Assembly (NCBI RefSeq): GCF_006965485.1
Contig: NZ_CP041360.1
Coordinates: 5,250,501 to 5,314,500 of the forward strand
Direction of reading: 5' to 3'
Source: Spirosoma sp. KCTC 42546
GTDB lineage: Bacteria; Bacteroidota; Bacteroidia; Cytophagales; Spirosomataceae
DNA length: 64,000 bases
In this document: in pieces, positions 54,171 through 63,699 of the stretch
How the letters are laid out: the number at the start of each line of letters is the position of its first letter
How positions within the stretch are numbered: position 1 is the first letter of the stretch
Translations under genes and position numbers: made by a program
Notes under the pieces: generated by a model
What the model saw: only the letters and a program-made list of their open reading frames with translations
What the model was told of the DNA's origin: nothing
Database searches by the model: none

Positions 54171-55043
54171 ATGAACGTCCTCTTTTCCTTCGTTACGCTT
54201 TCTCTTGTTTCTCAAAGTCTGTTGGCTCAGCCCAAACCGGCCGCACGCAAGCCAATCCCTGCTAAGCGCCCGGTTACTACACAATCAGCTACCACCCCGG
54301 TTAAGAAACCAGTTGCCACAACGACACTCTCCGCAGCTCAGCCAGCTAAAGCGGCTCCTGTTGAACAGGAACAGCCGCGGCCGGAACAACCAACTACTAC
54401 ATACGTAGCGCCTAAACCGCAGGCAGCACCCGCCAATCGCCCGGCAGTTCAAAACACCCCAACTACCACCAGTCAATCTCATTTTAGGATTGGTTTCCGG
54501 CTCGGGGGCAACTCATCAACGATCGGCGGAACTGATATTTCGGCCTTGGGAGAGGGCGTTAAACTGGCCCGGGTAACCGGTTTTCACGGCGGAGTTATCG
54601 TCAATATCGGTGGCCCCAACTTTTCGGTACAACCCGAAATTCTCTATACCCAATATGGAGTTCGCGTGGCGGCTGGCGCTGATTATTTCCAGCTCAAATA
54701 CAACCTCGTTGAAGTGCCGATATTGCTAAAAGCTAGCTTTGGTCAACCAAACCTTCGGTTCTTTATCAATGCGGGTCCGGTTGCAGGCTATACCACAAGT
54801 GGAACCATATCCGTTCAGGAGTCGGGTCAATCCCAGTCTCAGGCACTAGACGTGACCTCCTCTGGCCGACTGTCATTTGGCGCATCGGGCGGAGCTGGTG
54901 TTGCGTTGAAAGCCGGTCCGGGATCGGTTCAACTGGAAGCCCGTTACTCATACTTGTTCTCCAGCAATGAGGATGGCGTAGCGCTGAATCCGCAAAATGC
55001 GATGCTATCCGTAGGTTACCTCATTCCGCTGGGTGGGAAATAA
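54171..55043 (+). CDS. PorT-type outer-membrane beta-barrel protein with Pro/Ala-rich linker
   Basis: 290 aa. Signal peptide (ending LLAQ), a low-complexity region rich in Pro, Ala, Lys and Thr (about residues 20-100), and a small beta-barrel: FRIGFRLGGNSSTIGGTDI, GFHGGVIVNIGGPNFSVQPEILYTQYGV, YNLVEVPILLKASFG and the C-terminal VQLEARYSYLFS, AMLSVGYLIPL. Outer-membrane protein of the OMP_b-brl_2 kind; function unknown. The long linker is unusual for the family. Confidence 0.88.
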   Translation: MNVLFSFVTLSLVSQSLLAQPKPAARKPIPAKRPVTTQSATTPVKKPVATTTLSAAQPAKAAPVEQEQPRPEQPTTTYVAPKPQAAPANRPAVQNTPTTTSQSHFRIGFRLGGNSSTIGGTDISALGEGVKLARVTGFHGGVIVNIGGPNFSVQPEILYTQYGVRVAAGADYFQLKYNLVEVPILLKASFGQPNLRFFINAGPVAGYTTSGTISVQESGQSQSQALDVTSSGRLSFGASGGAGVALKAGPGSVQLEARYSYLFSSNEDGVALNPQNAMLSVGYLIPLGGK

Positions 55044-55493
55044 AGTAGTGTAGGGGCGTTGGCGATACAGGAACCCCTGGCGATATAGTTTCTACCCCAA
55101 AAGCCACTATTCCACAGACGGACTAACCAACAGGCTGTTTCGGCGCTTATAGCCGCCCCTTTTGGCTATTCTTTGCTGCCAAACGCTTTTCTATAATGAT
55201 CGGTATAGATCAGAACGGTATCTCCTTACCTGCTGTCAATGCCATTGTTAGCACATTCCGTTTCCATTTGGGCTCTATTAGCTCCCTGAGTCCTTTTCTG
55301 GAAAAGTCCAGGCAAACGCCTTCCGTTTAGAACATGGAAAGCGCTATTGTATCAATTGACTGGTCCTTGTAAGAACGGTTCACACGGCTATTTATGCATT
55401 CCAGACAATCCTTACTACGTTCCAAACCAATCAATACCGGCACAGGCCATTCTGAACGCTACTTTTAAGCGACAAACAACAAATAAACTACTA
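55044..55493 (+). other. 450-bp gap before the LytTR gene
   Basis: It contains the direct repeat TGGCGATA (twice near 55060-55085) and a weak CGGC/GCCG hairpin followed by CCCCTTTT (55141-55158). The LytTR frame is open from 55347 but that part does not look coding. Nothing else seen. Confidence 0.35.
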
Positions 55494-55859
55494 ATGGAAA
55501 CTATTCTCTTACCCGACTTTACTATCAAGCGATCCGTTTCGGTGGCCTCCATCGAGTATATCGAAGCAATGGGAAATTATTCGCTGGTTCACGTAAGGAA
55601 TCAGAAGCCTATGCTAGTGGCCATTACACTTAAACGCCTGTCGGAACGCCTGCCTGCCTTTCTTCGCATTCATAAAGGAATTTTGGTGAACCCTGACTAC
55701 ATCGTGGCTTATCATACCCGCTATCTGGACACGCCTTATGTACAGCTCTCAAAAAACCGCCAGTTGCCTATTTCTCGTCGGCAGATCAAACAATTAAGGC
55801 CTTATCTGGCAGCTTTTCCCGTAATCTCACCGAACCGATGTTCACCTGTTTGTGCATGA
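55494..55859 (+). CDS. stand-alone LytTR DNA-binding protein
   Basis: About 121 aa from ATG 55494 (the frame is open from 55347, but the first 49 residues lack LytTR character). It contains only a LytTR domain: KRSVSVASIEYIEAMGNYSLVHVRN, PAFLRIHKGILVNPDYIV and LPISRRQIKQLRPYL. No receiver is present, so its activity must be set by level, by a partner, or by the nearby kinase. Convergent with the large propeller kinase, ending 19 bp from its stop. Confidence 0.9.
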   Translation: METILLPDFTIKRSVSVASIEYIEAMGNYSLVHVRNQKPMLVAITLKRLSERLPAFLRIHKGILVNPDYIVAYHTRYLDTPYVQLSKNRQLPISRRQIKQLRPYLAAFPVISPNRCSPVCA

Positions 55860-55878
55860 GCGTACGAGCAGAGAGTGC

Positions 55879-58800
55879 CTACACCGGGCAGCCGATCGGC
55901 AGGTTAACCGTAAAGGTCGTTCCCTTTCCTTCCTGGCTCTTTACAGTCAACTGACCGCCATGACGTTCAACGAATTGCCGGGCAATAACCAGGCCCAGGC
56001 CGGTACCCTGTATGCCTGCCGTGTTACTGGCCCGGAAGAAAGCCTGAAACAACGAGGCCTGATCACGAGCCGGGATGCCCATTCCTGTATCGATCACCTG
56101 TAATACCAGACTGTCGGGCTTAAACTGAATGCACAGAACCGGAGGTGTATTTGTGGAAAACTTAAAGGCATTCGACAGCAGGTTGATTAGCACATGACTG
56201 ATCAGTGTGGCATCCAGATCAACCCGGCAGGGTACGCCCTCGATGGTAAGCTGAACATTCCGCCGATCAGAGCGACCACTAAAATGCGTATCAATCAGGA
56301 TCTCGCAAAGGCTAACGATATCTTCTGACTGAGGAGCATAGGCTACTTTCCCGGCTTCGATCTGACCAATGGTCAGTACATCGGTCAGTAACGTCGTGAA
56401 CTGGTCAACCTGTTTTTCGATCACACCCAGGTGTTTTTGAATGGCTGGCCGGCCATTGGCAGCGGGGGCATCCAGATACAGTTTGATTAACTCGACACTG
56501 GACTGAATCGTTGTCAGCGGGGTGCGGAATTCGTGGGAGGCTGTGGAGACAAACTGCGACTTAAGCTGGTTTAATTCCTGCTCACGTAGCAGGGATTGCT
56601 GGAGAACGAGCTCCTTATCTTTCTGGCTGGTCACGTCATTGGCGATACCAATGTGTCGAACAACTTTCCCCGATTCGTCCCGGATAATAAAGGTGCGAAT
56701 TAATAGCCAACGCAGCGGCTTGTTTTTCAGTTGCAGTCGATAATACAGTTCCCCGTCTATTCCGGCCTTGTACTGATCAATAAAGGCCAGAACTGCGGGC
56801 CGGTCTTCCGGCAGAACAGTCTCCATAAACGACAATGGGTCTTCGTGTGATCGCTGAAAGGTAGTCCCCCAGACCCGTTCAAAGGCAGGGTTTACATAGA
56901 GTAATTGAAATGGGTTGGCCGAGTGAATCCAGAATACCTCATCAACATTTTCGGCAATTTCCCGAAATCGTTGTTCGCTCTCCTGGAGCTGCTGCTGGGC
57001 CTCCTGTTGCTCTACTTTAGCCTGGAGCAACTGTACATGAAACGCTTGCTCCTGTAGTTCCTGTCGTTGCTGGAGTACCTCACTGGTTCGTGCCTGGACC
57101 TGATGTTGTAAGACCATTTTTTGTGTCTGTATCCGATTGACACGTAACCAATATACCCAGTACAGACTTCCCACCACGAACAAGGCGACCAACACCCGAA
57201 ACCAGGTCGTTTGCCAAAACGGGGGAATAATATGTAAGTTGACAAACGTACCAGTCTCATTCCAGACTCCGTCGTTATTGGCCGCTTTGACCCGGAATAC
57301 ATAGTCGCCCGGGTCCAGGTTGGTATAGGTGGCTGTTCGTTGAGTACCCGCCTGAATCCAATCCGAATCGAAGCCCTCAAGTTTATAGGCATACTGATTC
57401 TTAGACGAAACGGTGTAACTCAAGGCGGCAAATCCAAATGAAAGAACCGATTGGTGATAGGAGAGCGTAATGTCGTGGGTTTCACTAATTGGCTTCTTCA
57501 GTACGGACTCCGCATCCTGCATATGTACCGACTGGTTAAACAGTTGAAAGTCGGTAATATAGACTGGAGGAATGAACGAATTATACCGTAAACTGTCGGG
57601 ATAAAAGCTATTAAGTCCGCTTAAGCCGCCAAAAAAAAGCTGCCCAGTCCGGCTTTTGTAACAGGCCATCCGGTTAAAAGAACTTTCCTGCAACCCATCA
57701 CTCGCGTCAAAATTACGAATGGTGTGTGTCTTCGGATTAAAGGCACTCAGGCCTTTATTGGTGCTCAGCCACAGAATTCCATGCTGATCCTCCAGGATAC
57801 CCTGAATCACTTCGTTGGCCAGGCCGTCTCGCAGATGATACGTTCTGAACGTTTGGGTATGGGCATCATATTGGTTTAATCCAGCATTGGTACCCAGCCA
57901 GAGTTGCCCTGTACTGCTTTCAAAGAGGATATTTACCTGGTTGCTGCTGAGGCTTCTGGGAATTGGGTCCTTATGCAGATACTGGGTAAACTTATTTTTG
58001 TCGGGGTGGAATACATTAACCCCTCCCCCATCGGTACCCAGCCAGATGTTTCCCAGCCTGTCTTCCCACAAGCTAGTAATGGTTGGATAGTTCAGTTTAC
58101 CGGCCTGTCCTGCGTTTGGCTGGTATCGGGTTATTGCACCCGTGTTCTGATCATATCGAATAAGCCCTTCCTCAAAAGTACCCAGCCACATAATTCCGTT
58201 CCGGGCCTCCAGAATCGCACTAATACTAAGGGGACTAAGCTTACCTTTCGATTCAAAGGTGCCTTTGCTTCGATTAAACAGCGTTAGCCCTCCTTTATAA
58301 TTACCCGTCCAGATACGCTTTTTCCGATCTTCATAAATTGTCAGCACAAAATTACTCCCAATGGTAGCGGCATAACGGCTCGTATCCTGGTAGGCCATAA
58401 AAACGGACTTGCTTTTTTTGAGCACATTGATGCCCCCTCCATCGGTGCCCAGCCACAAATCGCCCCGGTCATCCTCCCGAACTGCCAGTATATTGTTATT
58501 CGTCAGCTTGTTCGTATTGATTCGTGTGCGTTGATAGAGCTTAAATTTCAGGGGAGCGGCATCCAGTTTATTAACTCCTCCCGAATACGTGCCCACCCAC
58601 ATTGTACCCATTCGATCCCGGTATATGGAATAGATCGAGCCACTGTTGAGACCCTGATTGTTATCGACCTGATACGTATAATAGGAAAATGTACCATCAG
58701 GGTGTAACAGGTTAATTCCACCGTTTTGGGTTCCAATCCACAGAGTATGGTCGTTGTCTTCGGCCAGAGCCTTCACATCATTATGGCTCAGCTGAGCCGG

Positions 58801-59607
58801 CAAACCTGTTGTCTGTTGAAAGCGCTTAAAAACTCCTTTGGCTCGATCGAACTGGTTTAAGCCCCCTTCTGTAGCCACCCAGAACCGCCCCTGCGAATCT
58901 TCAAAACAGGAGGTCACCCGATTTTGACTTAATGAGTGCGGATCAGCCGAATTATGTATGTAGTGGGTAAAGAATTTCGTTTTCGGGTCCAGTCGATTTA
59001 AGCCGCCACCCAGGGTACCGGCCCAAACTATACCAGCACGATCGATCAGTATAGAGCTTACCTCATTATGACTCAGGCTAGCGACATTTGAATTCTGATG
59101 GGTAAAGTGCGTAAAGGTTTTGTGTTGAGGATCAAACCGATCAAGCCCACCCCCAGCGGTACCCACCCATAGATCTCCTCCAGCATCCTGAGCGATGGCC
59201 ATAACTTTATTATGAGAAAGGCTATTGGGGTGCCCAGGTAAGTGTTTGTAACTGGTAAAGGTTTCGGTATCGGGATCAAACAAATTAAGGCCACCATCAT
59301 CAGTGCCAATCCACAATTGCCCCTGCTTATCCTCGAACAGGCTGTGTACATAACTATGACTCAGGCTAGTGGATTTTAAAGGGTCGTTTCGATAGAGCGT
59401 ATAACTATAGCCATCATATTTATTAAGTCCATCCCGTGTACCAAACCACATAAACCCTTTTCTATCCTGCAAAATGCAGGTTACGTTATTTTGGGAAAGG
59501 CCCTGATTCGTGGTCAGGTACGTAAATCGGGCCTGTTGCTGCTGGGATTGAGCAGGCAGCGTGATCCAGAACCCAGCTAGCAGGAAGCAAAAGAAACGAA
59601 AGGGCAT
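55879..59607 (-). CDS. propeller-type sensor histidine kinase with PAS domain
   Basis: 1242 aa. Signal peptide, then about 12-14 Reg_prop propeller repeats (pattern LWIGTDDGGLNLFDP, GLNKYDGYSYTLY), a Y_Y_Y domain (YKLEGFDSDWIQAGTQRTATYTNL), one transmembrane helix at about residue 800, a Gln-rich coiled coil, a PAS domain (about 880-990), HisKA with His at about 1026 (STASHEFRTPL) and HATPase to the C-terminus. Unlike the usual hybrid kinases of this phylum, there is no receiver or AraC domain. The ligand is presumably a periplasmic oligomer. The convergent LytTR protein is a possible output. Confidence 0.93.
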   Translation of the reverse strand: MPFRFFCFLLAGFWITLPAQSQQQQARFTYLTTNQGLSQNNVTCILQDRKGFMWFGTRDGLNKYDGYSYTLYRNDPLKSTSLSHSYVHSLFEDKQGQLWIGTDDGGLNLFDPDTETFTSYKHLPGHPNSLSHNKVMAIAQDAGGDLWVGTAGGGLDRFDPQHKTFTHFTHQNSNVASLSHNEVSSILIDRAGIVWAGTLGGGLNRLDPKTKFFTHYIHNSADPHSLSQNRVTSCFEDSQGRFWVATEGGLNQFDRAKGVFKRFQQTTGLPAQLSHNDVKALAEDNDHTLWIGTQNGGINLLHPDGTFSYYTYQVDNNQGLNSGSIYSIYRDRMGTMWVGTYSGGVNKLDAAPLKFKLYQRTRINTNKLTNNNILAVREDDRGDLWLGTDGGGINVLKKSKSVFMAYQDTSRYAATIGSNFVLTIYEDRKKRIWTGNYKGGLTLFNRSKGTFESKGKLSPLSISAILEARNGIMWLGTFEEGLIRYDQNTGAITRYQPNAGQAGKLNYPTITSLWEDRLGNIWLGTDGGGVNVFHPDKNKFTQYLHKDPIPRSLSSNQVNILFESSTGQLWLGTNAGLNQYDAHTQTFRTYHLRDGLANEVIQGILEDQHGILWLSTNKGLSAFNPKTHTIRNFDASDGLQESSFNRMACYKSRTGQLFFGGLSGLNSFYPDSLRYNSFIPPVYITDFQLFNQSVHMQDAESVLKKPISETHDITLSYHQSVLSFGFAALSYTVSSKNQYAYKLEGFDSDWIQAGTQRTATYTNLDPGDYVFRVKAANNDGVWNETGTFVNLHIIPPFWQTTWFRVLVALFVVGSLYWVYWLRVNRIQTQKMVLQHQVQARTSEVLQQRQELQEQAFHVQLLQAKVEQQEAQQQLQESEQRFREIAENVDEVFWIHSANPFQLLYVNPAFERVWGTTFQRSHEDPLSFMETVLPEDRPAVLAFIDQYKAGIDGELYYRLQLKNKPLRWLLIRTFIIRDESGKVVRHIGIANDVTSQKDKELVLQQSLLREQELNQLKSQFVSTASHEFRTPLTTIQSSVELIKLYLDAPAANGRPAIQKHLGVIEKQVDQFTTLLTDVLTIGQIEAGKVAYAPQSEDIVSLCEILIDTHFSGRSDRRNVQLTIEGVPCRVDLDATLISHVLINLLSNAFKFSTNTPPVLCIQFKPDSLVLQVIDTGMGIPARDQASLFQAFFRASNTAGIQGTGLGLVIARQFVERHGGQLTVKSQEGKGTTFTVNLPIGCPV

Positions 59608-59921
59608 TATGGTTAAGGTAGTTGTAACGTACGGCGGAAGGTATTTTATTTTATAAATTTAATAACATATAATATACTCTTTACAATTAAAGTATCTTTA
59701 TATAAATGAATATTGGTGTAGGAAATAGGGCTGAGTAAAGGGTTCCTGCCCAATTTAGTCAGCTGATCGACTGTATTTATTCGAATAAATACAGTCGATC
59801 AGCTAGCTCCTTCATGCTTATACCGGCAACACAGATAAAACGTATTATACCCGATGCTATACTCGTTGAGGTATTCGGCCGGGGTTATAAACTCCGATGA
59901 ACTAACCAGCAGGTACAGTAC
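59608..59921 (-). other. 314-bp gap with a large palindrome
   Basis: Apart from the 44-bp palindrome at 59761-59804, an A+T-rich part near 59640-59710 probably holds the kinase promoter. No gene is visible. Confidence 0.5.
59761..59804. repeat. 44-bp perfect palindrome
   Basis: 20-bp arms (starting AGCTGATCGACTGTATTTAT) around TCGA, with no mismatch. It stands between the AraC and kinase genes on the minus strand. It has no T run, so it is either a strong cruciform/operator or a terminator lacking a tract. Confidence 0.85.
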
Positions 59922-60785
59922 TTATCCGAAATTCTGTCGGAACGCTTCGGGTGTATAGCCAGCGTGTTTCTTGAAGAACCGGATGAAATAGGAAACGTCT
60001 TCGTAGCCCAGTTGGTCGGCAATATCTTTGATTTGATCAGGCGTTGCCAGCAGGTACCGTTTCGCTTCCAGAATAATCCGTTCATTGATTAATTCAGAAG
60101 TAATTTTGCCGAGCGTCGTTTTGGTGATTTCGTTCAACTGATAGAGCGATAGATTCATAAAACTGGCGTATTGAGAAGCGAGCTTATGGGTAGTTATGTG
60201 CGTTTCCATCAACGCTAGAAATTCCTCCAGGCGCTCCTGCGTATACTGATTAATTACTATTGGCGGTCCATTCAGATTCGGGCTTTGCCGGATAAATTCG
60301 ATAAAAAATATCTCCAGATTTGCCTTAATGACATCTTGATAGCCCTCCTCTTTATTTGTGTATTCCAGGAACATGGAAGTTAGCGTAGCCTTTATTTTTT
60401 CAAATCGACTGGCCTCCAGTTTACAATAGTTTTTACTGCTGGCTTTTCGTACTCGCTGGATGGAAAGCTTCGTAGTTGGGCTGTAAAATTCGGCGTTATA
60501 TTCGACTAAGAATCCAGTGCTACCCACTTTCAGGTTAAGCTGGTGTACCTGCCCAGGGCGCAAAAAGAAAATAGAATTACTACGAATCGTATAGGGTGTA
60601 AAATCTATTTCATGAACTCCATCTCCAGTTTGCAACGCAAGAATAAAAAAGAAATCATGCCGGTGCAGATCATGGATTAAATCATGTTCACCCACTATAT
60701 CCTGAACCTGCCGAATCGTAAACCGTTCGGCTGTTTGTATGTCGGGATACGCTGAATTAATTTGCCTGATGGGTATTTTCTTCAT
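59922..60785 (-). CDS. AraC-family transcriptional regulator
   Basis: 287 aa: an N-terminal cupin-like sensing domain (HRHDFFFILALQTGDGVHEIDFTPYTIRSNSIFFLRPGQVHQL) and a C-terminal double helix-turn-helix (LASQYASFMNLSLYQLNEITKTTLGKITSELINERI, QIKDIADQLGYEDVSYFIRFFKKHAGYTPEAFR). Its gene lies 70 bp downstream of the TonB receptor gene on the same strand, so it may control that receptor. Effector unknown. Confidence 0.94.
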   Translation of the reverse strand: MKKIPIRQINSAYPDIQTAERFTIRQVQDIVGEHDLIHDLHRHDFFFILALQTGDGVHEIDFTPYTIRSNSIFFLRPGQVHQLNLKVGSTGFLVEYNAEFYSPTTKLSIQRVRKASSKNYCKLEASRFEKIKATLTSMFLEYTNKEEGYQDVIKANLEIFFIEFIRQSPNLNGPPIVINQYTQERLEEFLALMETHITTHKLASQYASFMNLSLYQLNEITKTTLGKITSELINERIILEAKRYLLATPDQIKDIADQLGYEDVSYFIRFFKKHAGYTPEAFRQNFG

Positions 60786-60855
60786 GGTATGGTCGCATTA
60801 ATCAACACCTGCCTTTGTCAATAGTAGTGATAAAAGAGAGAAGACTGCTGTTACG

Positions 60856-63300
60856 TTAAAAATACAGCCGGTACAACAGGTTGGGAACTAAGCCCCGTTG
60901 GGTCGTATGCCCTACGGAACCAGGCTGACCTGGGTCGTAATATTCGGTTATCTTGCCCTGATTGTTGGTGAGATTATCCATGTTCAGGAATAATTCATGC
61001 GTGGTTCGGGCCTTGTTCCATTTGTAGCTCACCGAGAGCACTATTTTGGACAGGTCACTTAAGGACGTTTCGTACGCTTTGCTATAATCCCAGAACTTAT
61101 TCCTGGCCGGATCGACGGCTAAATTCCCGGCAGCATCTCGTAACAGCGGAATAATCGGTTTAGCGCCACTGAAAAACACTTTCGCATTTATCCCCAGGAC
61201 CTGATTCTTCTTCTTGCCCAGCTTAACAAACTCTTTCCCAGCTAACAGATTGACCAGATAATGACCATTGTAGGGCGTGTTGCGCTCTTTCCCTTCTAGC
61301 GTTTGGTAGGTGGAAGTATATAAGGAGCCGTTGACTAAATAATAGAAGTTATGGCTAAAGTAGCGTTCCAGAGTCAACTCAATGCCATAATTCCGACCGG
61401 TTCCTTTATTGACTAGAGCAACATAATTAAAATCAGGGCCTTCGTTAATGGTCGCGAACGTACTCGTCGCACTGTTTTCGACTGGCAACTGGTAAAGGGA
61501 CTGGTAATACACTTCTGCTTTAGCCACCAACGCCTGCGTGAAACGCTTTTCGTAGCCCAGCACAACATGGTGGGCTTTCAGTAGACCCAGGTTTTTGTTT
61601 GGCTCGCTAAGTTGTCCATCTGCCGATTCAACCTGGGCAAAATAGTTATGGGCACTTTCCATCGTGCTGTGTTTCCCATAACCAGCCTGTAACGAACTGG
61701 TCGGACTAAGCTGCCAGTTCAGGGAAAATCTTGGTTCAAGGGTACTTTTATGGTTTAGCAGCACATTCATGTTATGGATGCCTGTCACCATGGTAATCGC
61801 TTCATTGAATCGGTGTTTCCAACTGATGTAATTCCGGATCGTACCCACCTTTTCCTGGAAATTGAGCAAATACACTCGAGTTGCCGCATCGCCCTGTAAT
61901 TGGCTTTGCTGGTAATCATACCCTGCAAGCGAATACTGCGCACCGATCTGGATAGTATTCCGGGCATTTAGCTTAGTGTGGTAGGTAAGGCCACCCCGAT
62001 AGGTCGATTTGAGTAAGCGGCTTTGAAAATTAGGGTGAGTCGTTAACACCGAATCCCTCAGGTAGGCCCCGCTACCGTCATATTGTTTTTCGATGCTGGA
62101 TTCAAAAACCTTATCGTTGATGCCTTCCTGCGAATACGACAACGTAGTATGGATATAGCTTTTGGCACCAAGCGGCAAGGTGTGGGTCAACCCCAGGTTC
62201 AGTAAATTAGACCCCTTTTCCAGATCTTCCCGAATACCGGCCAGCATGGAGCGATCACCGGGCGTTTCCGCAATTTCGGGGGTTACTTCTTTCAGGAACG
62301 CGCTGCTGGAGCCACCCAATCCGAATAGGGAAAAGGCCCCGGCTTTTTTGGTGGGCAACAAAACCTTAAACGCGGCATCCTGAAACTTGGGCGATCCCTT
62401 TACGCCCGTTAAACCCAAATCGGTTAGAAGGGAAATGGTGGAATAGCGGTAATTCACCAGATAAGATCCCCCATACCCTTTTTTGAAGGGGCCTTCAACG
62501 GTTAAATCCGTACCCAGAATTCCCACGCCCAACACCGCTTCCGTTTTTTCATTATTCCCGGCTCTCAACTTTACGTCATATACGCCGGATAACACATCGC
62601 CGTATTCGGGGGCAAACGCACCCGTGTAAAAATCGGAAGTGGCCAGAATGTTATTATTCAGCGTGCTCAGCCCACCGCCAATAGCGCCCTGGTCGGCAAA
62701 ATGGTTTGGGTTGGTGATTTGGATGCCTTCCAGCCGCCATTGAACATATTTAGGCGAATTACCCCGTACAATAATGTCGTTGTTTCCATTTGGATTATTG
62801 GCCACACCCGCAAAATTGGACACGATCAGGGAAGGGTCGTTAAACCCACCCGCGTACCGATTCGTTTCTTCGGGAGAAATGGACCGGGCACTGATCAGGG
62901 CCATTTCGTTCTGCGCCTGGCCTTTTTCCAGACTGGCTTTCACCACAACTTCGGCCAGTTTCAGGGTTGATTCCTGCATGGTCAGGTTAAGCACCACTTC
63001 TTTGCCGGAGTTGACCACAATATCCGGGATGATTTTGGGTTCGTAGCCTAGATACGATAATTGCAGACTGATACGTCCGGTAGGGATGTTGCTTAATTTG
63101 AACTGTCCATTCTGGTCGGTTGTGATACCAACGAGGGGTTTAGACCCTACGATGAGTAAAGTTGCCCCAATCAGCGGGAGCTGGCTGTCCGAATCAGTGA
63201 GGGTGCCTCGCACGGTTTGAGACAAGGCCTGCGCCTGGCCCAACATCGGGCTAAACAAAAGAAAAAAGAGGAAGACAAGTAGTAATAAGATGTATTTCAT
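60856..63300 (-). CDS. TonB-dependent receptor with carboxypeptidase-regulatory domain
   Basis: 814 aa. Signal peptide (ending GQAQ), CarboxypepD_reg-like domain (VRGTLTDSDSQLPLIGATLLIVGSK), a plug (NNDIIVRGNSPKYVQWRLEGIQITNPNH, GVYDVKLRAGNNEK) and an outer-membrane barrel ending GLVPNLLYRLYF. It is shorter than SusC and has no SusD partner next to it, so it belongs to a different receptor type (nutrient or siderophore). Followed by an AraC gene, with a small conserved gene upstream. Confidence 0.93.
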   Translation of the reverse strand: MKYILLLLVFLFFLLFSPMLGQAQALSQTVRGTLTDSDSQLPLIGATLLIVGSKPLVGITTDQNGQFKLSNIPTGRISLQLSYLGYEPKIIPDIVVNSGKEVVLNLTMQESTLKLAEVVVKASLEKGQAQNEMALISARSISPEETNRYAGGFNDPSLIVSNFAGVANNPNGNNDIIVRGNSPKYVQWRLEGIQITNPNHFADQGAIGGGLSTLNNNILATSDFYTGAFAPEYGDVLSGVYDVKLRAGNNEKTEAVLGVGILGTDLTVEGPFKKGYGGSYLVNYRYSTISLLTDLGLTGVKGSPKFQDAAFKVLLPTKKAGAFSLFGLGGSSSAFLKEVTPEIAETPGDRSMLAGIREDLEKGSNLLNLGLTHTLPLGAKSYIHTTLSYSQEGINDKVFESSIEKQYDGSGAYLRDSVLTTHPNFQSRLLKSTYRGGLTYHTKLNARNTIQIGAQYSLAGYDYQQSQLQGDAATRVYLLNFQEKVGTIRNYISWKHRFNEAITMVTGIHNMNVLLNHKSTLEPRFSLNWQLSPTSSLQAGYGKHSTMESAHNYFAQVESADGQLSEPNKNLGLLKAHHVVLGYEKRFTQALVAKAEVYYQSLYQLPVENSATSTFATINEGPDFNYVALVNKGTGRNYGIELTLERYFSHNFYYLVNGSLYTSTYQTLEGKERNTPYNGHYLVNLLAGKEFVKLGKKKNQVLGINAKVFFSGAKPIIPLLRDAAGNLAVDPARNKFWDYSKAYETSLSDLSKIVLSVSYKWNKARTTHELFLNMDNLTNNQGKITEYYDPGQPGSVGHTTQRGLVPNLLYRLYF

Positions 63301-63383
63301 GGAATTGGGGATTTTGAATTTGTTTGGGGGATTTTCTTAGGTAAAAAGAGTATAGACATCAAGGCAACTAGCTGGGCCATCGA

Positions 63384-63590
63384 CTAGCCAGCTTCCAGCG
63401 TATTGACCGAAATGAGCTTCAGATTTAAGTTCAGGATGAGATTCAGAATACCGTGCAAATGCGCGTCGTCTTTTATGACCACCTGCAGAATGGTCTGATT
63501 ATCCTGATACCGGATGGTCATTCCGTCAAAGCAGTCTTCCCATTTTGGGTCGAGGTGTTCCTGTATTTTCAATTCGGTTAAGCCCTTCAT
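63384..63590 (-). CDS. small conserved protein of unknown function
   Basis: 68 aa: starts MKGLTELKIQEHLDPKWEDC and continues FDGMTIRYQDNQTILQVVIKDDAHLHGILNLILNLNLKLISVN. Its pattern of a WEDCFDGM-like segment, TIL strand and LHGILNxIxxLNLKLISV helix/strand resembles small Bacteroidota proteins I have seen only as hypothetical. Compact alpha/beta fold likely. Upstream of the TonB receptor gene by 83 bp on the same strand, so possibly co-transcribed. Confidence 0.7.
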   Translation of the reverse strand: MKGLTELKIQEHLDPKWEDCFDGMTIRYQDNQTILQVVIKDDAHLHGILNLILNLNLKLISVNTLEAG

Positions 63591-63636
63591 AGTGATCGTT
63601 AATTGGATTCAAAAGTAGGGGTGCCCCAAAACGAAA

Positions 63637-63658
63637 AAACCACCCGCGCGGGTGGTTT
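63637..63658. terminator. 22-bp palindrome with flanking A/T
   Basis: AAACCACCCGCGCGGGTGGTTT, an exact palindrome, preceded by a run of A. It stands in a divergent gap, upstream of the small protein gene and of the AraC gene, so it would only end transcripts entering the gap. Confidence 0.6.
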
Positions 63659-63699
63659 CAGAGGGTGAATTTTAAGGAATAAAGCCATAGCTTTAGCCA

